Both the position numbers and the translations under genes were made by a program. 10,092 bases of DNA from Hydrogenothermaceae bacterium (GTDB taxonomy: Bacteria; Aquificota; Aquificia; Aquificales; Hydrogenothermaceae): NCBI GenBank assembly GCA_026985705.1, contig JALSPY010000173.1:1-10092 (forward strand), given 5' to 3'. Numbering within the stretch: the first letter of the stretch is position 1; the number at the start of each line of letters is the position of its first letter. This document shows positions 6,393 to 10,092 of this stretch, in pieces. A model generated the notes under the pieces. It was not told where the DNA came from. It ran no database searches and worked only from the letters and a program-made list of their open reading frames with translations.

Positions 6393-7613
6393 TTATTTCC
6401 TTTTAGCTTTATTCCCTATATAAATAACAAATTCATTATATCCACCTTTAACATTAACTTTTATCTTAAATCCATAAATATCAACTATTTCCTTAACTAT
6501 AGATAAACCTATCCCTGAGCCTTTAGAAGTAGAACGGGCTTCATCTTCTCTATAAAATCTTTCAAATATCTTTTCTGGATTTTTTATAGGTGTTCCTGTA
6601 TTCTTTACAGAAAAGTAATCTCTATCTATAACTATAGAAATTTCTCCTTCCTTCTTATTATATTTAATTGCATTACTTAGAAGATTAGAAACTAGCATCT
6701 CAATATGCCTGTGATTTGCAAAAACTTTTAATTCTTCTTTCTCATCTAACTCAACAAATATCTCTTTTTCTTCAAGTTTTGGAGCTAAAATGTCTAACTG
6801 GTCTTTTATAACCTCATTTATTGAAACTTCTGTTTTTTCAAACTGTTGTGTTTTTAACTGAGCCATTAATGTTAAATCTGAAATAATATTCTTTATATAC
6901 TTTATTGTTTTTTGTATTTGAGCTATATGCTCATGGACTTCCTTGGGGGCTTTGTATTTAAGAAGGATTATATGATTAGAAATAACAGTTAAAGGTGTCC
7001 TCAAATCATGGGAGATATTCTCAATAAATCTTTCCTGTTTTTCCATAGCCTCTTTTAAAGGTGCAACAATCTTCTTTGAAAGGAAAAATGATATTATAAA
7101 TATAAAAACAAGAGCTCCTAAAACTGCATATATGATTATATGTTTCAGCTTTGCTAACTCCCCGTAATCACTTTCAATATCTCTACCTACATAAATCTTA
7201 TACTCATTTGTACCTGTAAAGGTTCTCGTTCCGTATATAATTTTAGAACTCCCAACAATTTTCAAACTTGTAAAATGTTTTTTTATATTACAGTCATCTA
7301 TATTTTTGGTAAAAACAAGTTTATTATTGCTATCGTATATACAAAGGTATGTTCCCTCTGGGAGAATAAACGGTGAATATTTTAAAGGTTCAACACTCTG
7401 TGTTTGCTCTATATTTTTTGAAATATCAAGGATAATATCTTTTACCTCATTTAAAGAAATTAAAAATATATCTTCTTTAAAGAAGTAGTATATTGTAAAA
7501 CCAAATATAGACAGAATAAGGAAAGATATTCCAGATATTAAAAAAGTTATTTCTAATCTAGCTTTTAGGTATTCATCTTTTATTAATTTAGAAATACTTT
7601 TAAATTTCCACAT
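6393..7613 (-). CDS. Membrane sensor histidine kinase
   Basis: The protein has 406 residues. TM1 (about 21-45) and TM2 (about 159-178) flank an extracytoplasmic sensor domain of roughly 110 residues that I cannot assign to a family; Cys91 and Cys108 lie in it. A short linker leads to the dimerisation/phosphoacceptor helix with His202 in the H-box (ENISHDLRTPLTVI). The ATPase domain follows with N-box NLLSNAIKYN (310-319), a G1-like VKNTGTPI (336-343), F-box FERFYRED and G2 GSGIGLSIVKEI. In G1 the usual Asp is Asn and the second Gly is Pro, a variant seen in some active kinases. There is no HAMP domain that I can recognise. The start ATG has no clear Shine-Dalgarno, and an in-frame TGA directly precedes it, so no earlier start is possible. 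No response regulator is adjacent; the downstream partner is the hemerythrin gene. Confidence 0.9.
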   Translation of the reverse strand: MWKFKSISKLIKDEYLKARLEITFLISGISFLILSIFGFTIYYFFKEDIFLISLNEVKDIILDISKNIEQTQSVEPLKYSPFILPEGTYLCIYDSNNKLVFTKNIDDCNIKKHFTSLKIVGSSKIIYGTRTFTGTNEYKIYVGRDIESDYGELAKLKHIIIYAVLGALVFIFIISFFLSKKIVAPLKEAMEKQERFIENISHDLRTPLTVISNHIILLKYKAPKEVHEHIAQIQKTIKYIKNIISDLTLMAQLKTQQFEKTEVSINEVIKDQLDILAPKLEEKEIFVELDEKEELKVFANHRHIEMLVSNLLSNAIKYNKKEGEISIVIDRDYFSVKNTGTPIKNPEKIFERFYREDEARSTSKGSGIGLSIVKEIVDIYGFKIKVNVKGGYNEFVIYIGNKAKRK

Positions 7614-7670
7614 TCAACTGATTTTAAGAATTTATGCTAGGTTTACAATTTAATCATTTTAAGATAATTT

Positions 7671-8288
7671 TCAAACTTTTAATTTTGAAATTAAAACACC
7701 ATCTCTAATTGGAAGGATAGTAGTATCAAAGTTTTTAAACATATACTCTGTAAACTCTTTTATTTTTTTAGTTTTCTTATCAGGATTTTCATCTAAAACT
7801 TTACCACCCCATAACACATTATCCGCTATAATAACTCCGTCATCAGATAGATTTTGTTTAACTGTTTCTATAGCTTCAATATACCTTACCTTTTCTAAAT
7901 CTAAAAATAGAATATCTATATTTTTATACCTTTTTGCAATCTGAATACCATCTCCAACCTCAAATATAGCCCTACCTATCAGGTTACCTTTCTGAAAGAA
8001 CTCCTTAGCCTTCTGTATATTCTCAGTTTTATAATCAGTTAAGACAACTTTTCCATCTTTTAAACCTTTTGCAAACCAATAGGCAGAGTATCCAAACCCG
8101 GAGCCTATCTCAACTATTAATTTCGGAGCCTTTAAAACAGTTATGAAATATAAAAATTTACCTACAATTCTATCAACTATAGGGAAGTTTTCCTTCTTAG
8201 CCTTATCTTCCATTTCCAGAATAACTTCATCTACACCAATAAGGTTTTTTATATATATCTCTACTTCAGGATTGTTTATATATTTCAC
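7671..8288 (-). CDS. Cation-dependent SAM O-methyltransferase (family 3, CCoAOMT/COMT-like)
   Basis: The protein has 205 residues with a Rossmann methyltransferase fold. The SAM-binding motif I is LIVEIGSGFGYSAYWFAKGL (58-77), with VLTDYKTENIQKAK as the acidic loop and VGDGIQIAK as motif III. Residues that bind the divalent metal and activate the substrate hydroxyl in plant CCoAOMT are all placed as expected: Asp130 and Lys133 in LDLEK, then Asp156-Asn157 in IADNVLWGGKV, with the same 26-residue spacing. The substrate in this organism is unknown; catechol-like small molecules are usual for the family. Translation starts at GTG (8288-8286) behind a strong AGGAGA. That site overlaps the TAG stop of the upstream gene, so the two are coupled. 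It is followed after 57 bases by the histidine kinase gene. Confidence 0.85.
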   Translation of the reverse strand: MKYINNPEVEIYIKNLIGVDEVILEMEDKAKKENFPIVDRIVGKFLYFITVLKAPKLIVEIGSGFGYSAYWFAKGLKDGKVVLTDYKTENIQKAKEFFQKGNLIGRAIFEVGDGIQIAKRYKNIDILFLDLEKVRYIEAIETVKQNLSDDGVIIADNVLWGGKVLDENPDKKTKKIKEFTEYMFKNFDTTILPIRDGVLISKLKV

Positions 8289-8294
8289 TATTTA

Positions 8295-8300
8295 TCTCCT
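8295..8300 (-). promoter_or_regulatory. Ribosome binding site of the GTG-started methyltransferase, overlapping the upstream stop
   Basis: On the minus strand TAGGAGATAAATAGTG contains the upstream stop codon TAG (8301-8299), an AGGAGA Shine-Dalgarno and, 6 bases later, the GTG start. This fixes the non-ATG start and implies translational coupling. Confidence 0.75.
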
Positions 8301-8697
8301 AAAGATATTTTTCCTCTAGTCTGTTTAACATTTGTAAGTCTAAAGCTATTTCTTTATTATCAATCACTATAAAAGGATAAAAGTTATAGAATTTAAAAAT
8401 TTTAAAATTTCCAAGCTTATCAGTTTTATACTCCTCATATAAAAAACTATCTTTAATCTTTAGAGAAGAAAAAAGTATTAAAAGTATACTTTCATCAAAA
8501 CTGTCTGCTAACTGAAACCATTTTATGGCTTCAGTATAATGTCTTTCCAATATATGTTTACAACCTCTAAGGAAATTTTTTATATCAGTATCATTGGTAG
8601 CTTTTATTAAATTATCCAAATCAGAAATTGATATGAGATTTCCTGTCTCTAAATTTTTAAATATCAATTTTAGAGATTTTAATTCTCTATTTTTCAT
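8299..8697 (-). CDS. Small protein of unknown function, possible TPR-like hairpin
   Basis: The protein has 132 residues; I do not recognise its family. It has no signal peptide or membrane helix. Residues 37-66 (TDIKNFLRGCKHILERHYTEAIKWFQLADS) look like one helix-turn-helix TPR unit, with Ala-x-x-x-x-x at the expected place in EAIKWFQLA. The second half (about 90-117) is rich in Tyr, Phe, Ile and Lys and seems to be beta strands. The start codon lies inside the end of the phosphatase gene (11-base overlap, different frame) behind AAAAGAAAAA, and the stop lies 10 bases before the methyltransferase GTG, so it is the middle gene of a coupled trio. A role as an adaptor for one of its neighbours is possible but not shown. 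Confidence 0.7.
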   Translation of the reverse strand: MKNRELKSLKLIFKNLETGNLISISDLDNLIKATNDTDIKNFLRGCKHILERHYTEAIKWFQLADSFDESILLILFSSLKIKDSFLYEEYKTDKLGNFKIFKFYNFYPFIVIDNKEIALDLQMLNRLEEKYL

Positions 8698-9136
8698 TTT
8701 TTCTTTTCACATCACTTTCAAGTTCCTTTAAAAATTTTATCTGATAATCTGTATGTGGAGAAAATCCCTTCGACATCACCTTATTTAAGGCATCTTCATA
8801 ACTTAAACCTTTGTATATGAGATAACCAGCTAAAAAAGTTCCACTTCTAGCCTGTCCATACTTACAATGGACAACAACCTTTTTTCCATTTTCAAGAAGT
8901 TCATCTATATAGCTATAAACAGCTAAAAAGTCCTCTGCAGGTATAGGATCTGCCATAGAGAAAGGTATTCTTATAACATTAAAACCTTTTTTCTTCTGTT
9001 CTTCAGTTATGAATTTACCGTAATCTCCATTTAATAAATTAATGATAGTATCAATGTTTTGTGCTTTCCATATATCTAACTCTTCCGGTTCAGGGGCTCT
9101 ACTACCACCTAAATTATCTAAAATCCATCTAATCAT
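8687..9136 (-). CDS. Dual-specificity/archaeal-type protein tyrosine phosphatase
   Basis: The protein has 149 residues. The catalytic P-loop VVVHCKYGQARSGT is at 87-100, with nucleophile Cys91 and phosphate-binding Arg97 (C-x5-R followed by Ser). The likely general acid is Asp63 in FSMADPIPAEDF. The N-terminal WILDNLGGSRAPEPEEL is a hallmark of compact bacterial and archaeal dual-specificity phosphatases related to Sulfolobus PTP. The family removes phosphate from Tyr or Ser/Thr of proteins, and some members act on phospholipids or nucleotides. No signal peptide is seen, so the protein should be cytoplasmic. Seventy-nine bases separate it from smpB, with a possible terminator and a weak promoter between. 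It overlaps the next gene by 11 bases. Only a distant AAAGG precedes the ATG. The substrate is unknown. Confidence 0.88.
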   Translation of the reverse strand: MIRWILDNLGGSRAPEPEELDIWKAQNIDTIINLLNGDYGKFITEEQKKKGFNVIRIPFSMADPIPAEDFLAVYSYIDELLENGKKVVVHCKYGQARSGTFLAGYLIYKGLSYEDALNKVMSKGFSPHTDYQIKFLKELESDVKRKNEK

Positions 9137-9163
9137 TTTTTTATTTTACCTTTTAATATTATT

Positions 9164-9192
9164 AACAGTTTTTCAATTTAAATGTTTTTAGT
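9164..9192 (-). promoter_or_regulatory. Weak candidate promoter of the phosphatase gene group
   Basis: In the smpB-phosphatase gap the minus strand reads TTGCAA, a 17-base spacer, then TAAATT, with four of six consensus bases in each box. It lies about 30 bases upstream of the phosphatase start. Together with the possible terminator just before it, it would let the downstream genes be expressed separately from smpB. AT richness makes this only suggestive; positions are accurate to a few bases. Confidence 0.25.
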
Positions 9193-9203
9193 TTAATTTG
9201 CAA

Positions 9204-9225
9204 TATAAAAAAAAACTACAGTTTT
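9204..9225 (-). terminator. Possible intrinsic terminator overlapping the smpB stop codon
   Basis: On the minus strand AAAAC-TGTA-GTTTT forms a five-pair stem with a four-base loop. It runs directly into an unbroken run of T's (about 12 including the stem's), then ATATTG. The stem is short and AT-rich, so termination may be partial. The smpB TAG codon lies within the hairpin. Confidence 0.4.
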
Positions 9226-9677
9226 ATCCTACCTTTATATTTTTTAGATAACTCCCTTTTTAAATCTCTCTCTTTTATAGCCTGTCTCTTTTCATGTTTA
9301 GCTTTACCTTTAGCTAAAGCTATCTCTAGTTTAGCTTTACCATTCTTAAAGTAAAGTTTAGTAGGAATTATTGTATATCCTTTCTCCTGAACTTTTCCCA
9401 TAAGCTTTAAAATTTCTCTTTTATGAAGTAAAAGTTTTCTCTTTCTATATGGCTCATGTTGTAGTTTAGAAGCTGGTTTATATGGAGCTACATACATATT
9501 TAAAACATATGCTTCACCGTCATCTATTCTTACAAAACTATCCTTTAAATTTACCTGTCCTTCTCTTATAGATTTAACTTCGGAACCCTGTAAAACTAAA
9601 CCTGCCTCATATGTATCAATAATATTGTAGTTATGATAAGCCTGTTTATTGGTAGCAACTACTTTTATATTAGACAT
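9216..9677 (-). CDS. smpB: SsrA-binding protein SmpB
   Basis: The protein has 153 residues, a normal length, and the family is unmistakable: NKQAYHNYNIIDTYEAGLVL, GSEVKSIREGQVNLKDSFVRI, EAYVLNMYVAPY, HEPYRKRKLLLHKREI and the C-terminal basic tail KGKAKHEKRQAIKERDLKRE. SmpB binds the tRNA-like domain of tmRNA (SsrA) and the ribosomal decoding centre, where its tail mimics mRNA to rescue stalled ribosomes and tag the nascent chain for proteolysis. An AGGGGT site 8 bases before the ATG supports the start. No ssrA gene is in the window. It lies 27 bases downstream of a 53-residue membrane microprotein gene, probably in the same transcript. Confidence 0.98.
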   Translation of the reverse strand: MSNIKVVATNKQAYHNYNIIDTYEAGLVLQGSEVKSIREGQVNLKDSFVRIDDGEAYVLNMYVAPYKPASKLQHEPYRKRKLLLHKREILKLMGKVQEKGYTIIPTKLYFKNGKAKLEIALAKGKAKHEKRQAIKERDLKRELSKKYKGRIKL

Positions 9678-9704
9678 AACATAAACCCCTATTATTTTTA
9701 TTTT

Positions 9705-9866
9705 CTATTTTATATCTTTTCTTACTTCTTCTAAACTACAATCTCTTAATCCTATATAACAGTTTCCCTTTTCTGCACATTTAGAACATTTATCCTGTGA
9801 TTTCAATCTCTTAAAAAAGATAAATACTGCGAAAAACAAAATTATTAATGTTATTAAATACTCCAT
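9705..9866 (-). CDS. Cys-rich single-span membrane microprotein
   Basis: The open frame encodes 53 residues, starting at ATG 9866 and ending at TAG 9707-9705. The product begins MEYLITLIILFFAVFIFF, a single membrane helix, then a basic stop-transfer KRLK and a cytoplasmic tail with four cysteines at 27, 30, 36 and 43 (CSKC-x5-C-x6-C). This architecture is like that of FeoB-associated Cys-rich membrane proteins, but feo genes are not in view, so the assignment is only by analogy. The cysteines could bind zinc, iron or an iron-sulfur cluster. AGGT 9 bases upstream is a modest ribosome binding site, and smpB follows 27 bases after the stop. Coding support comes from the ordered membrane-plus-cysteine composition and the operon position. 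Confidence 0.6.
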   Translation of the reverse strand: MEYLITLIILFFAVFIFFKRLKSQDKCSKCAEKGNCYIGLRDCSLEEVRKDIK

Positions 9867-10092
9867 ACTTTCTTACCTAGTAATAGTACTTAGTTTTAAT
9901 AATAATTTAGTTTATTAATAAAAACTTAAAATGATTTGCATAAGTTTATGGGTATTTAGTTAAATAGGTGATAATTATATTAATCTCCAAAAAACGAAAA
10001 TTAAAGATAAGCGTTTTCTTAAACTTTTTATACTTTTTTTCATTTGTTTTTTTCTTATTTTGTATCGCCTAATAGACTGAATACCTATATAT
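9867..10092. other. AT-rich region without a recognisable gene
   Basis: This stretch upstream of the microprotein-smpB genes has stops in all frames at short intervals and presumably carries their promoter, but its many TATTAT-like matches prevent a choice. A weak inverted repeat (AAAACG at 9991-9996, CGTTTT at 10012-10017) precedes a T-rich segment. No tRNA or repeat array is seen. Confidence 0.5.

Noticed and set aside
7306..7488. Plus-strand 60-codon open frame inside the histidine kinase gene
   Set aside because: It is antisense to the sensor domain of a complete kinase, with no supporting features.
9991..10017. Inverted repeat AAAACG/CGTTTT near the right edge as a terminator
   Set aside because: The six-pair stem has a 15-base loop and no adjacent uninterrupted T run; it is likely chance in AT-rich sequence.
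9975..10043. Minus-strand 22-codon frame encoding a basic hydrophobic peptide (MKKSIKSLRKRL...)
   Set aside because: There is no real Shine-Dalgarno, and a K/I/L-rich short frame is expected by chance in such AT-rich DNA. A leader peptide or toxin cannot be supported.

Overview
The window is strongly AT-rich and densely coded, mostly with ATG starts and clear GGAGG-type ribosome binding sites. Three things suggest a low-GC thermophilic bacterium of the Aquificota (Hydrogenothermaceae-like) type: a DUF505 protein, a family I associate with Aquificales and hyperthermophilic archaea; lysine- and glutamate-rich proteins; and A/T-biased codon use. This is inference with moderate confidence, because no rRNA or other phylogenetic marker beyond smpB is present. 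I see no insertion sequence, CRISPR array, tRNA, rRNA or origin.

Left part (1-2162): the window opens inside a sigma-54-activator-like gene (AAA+ plus Fis-type helix-turn-helix) on the + strand. It is followed by a diverged pilin-like (pseudopilin) gene. That gene meets, tail to tail with two bases between stops, a minus-strand gene for a secreted, cysteine-rich Sel1/Hcp-like repeat protein. The activator-like protein has lost several residues that couple ATP hydrolysis to sigma-54 remodelling. The pilin-like protein lacks a canonical prepilin peptidase site.

Middle (2341-5907): a 650-residue DUF505 protein on the minus strand is divergent from a + strand pair encoding an SPFH/stomatin-type slipin and a short NfeD protein, a well-known membrane-quality partnership. 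The roughly 210-base region between them holds a good sigma-70 promoter for DUF505 (TTGACA, 17 bases, TATTTT). Its -35 box overlaps a possible -35 of the opposite gene. DUF505 carries about six winged-helix-like 'wing plus helix' signatures and may be a tandem winged-helix protein.

Right part (5926-9866): a minus-strand gene train reads, in transcription order, a 53-residue membrane-anchored Cys-rich microprotein, smpB (tmRNA-binding trans-translation factor), a dual-specificity/archaeal-type protein phosphatase, a small unknown protein, a cation-dependent O-methyltransferase, a membrane sensor histidine kinase and a hemerythrin-like di-iron protein. The phosphatase, unknown protein and methyltransferase are tightly packed (11-base overlap, then a 10-base gap), and so are the kinase and hemerythrin (2-base gap). 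A possible terminator at the end of smpB may separate smpB from the phosphatase group. No response regulator gene lies beside the kinase. The last ~225 bases are AT-rich, with no convincing gene.
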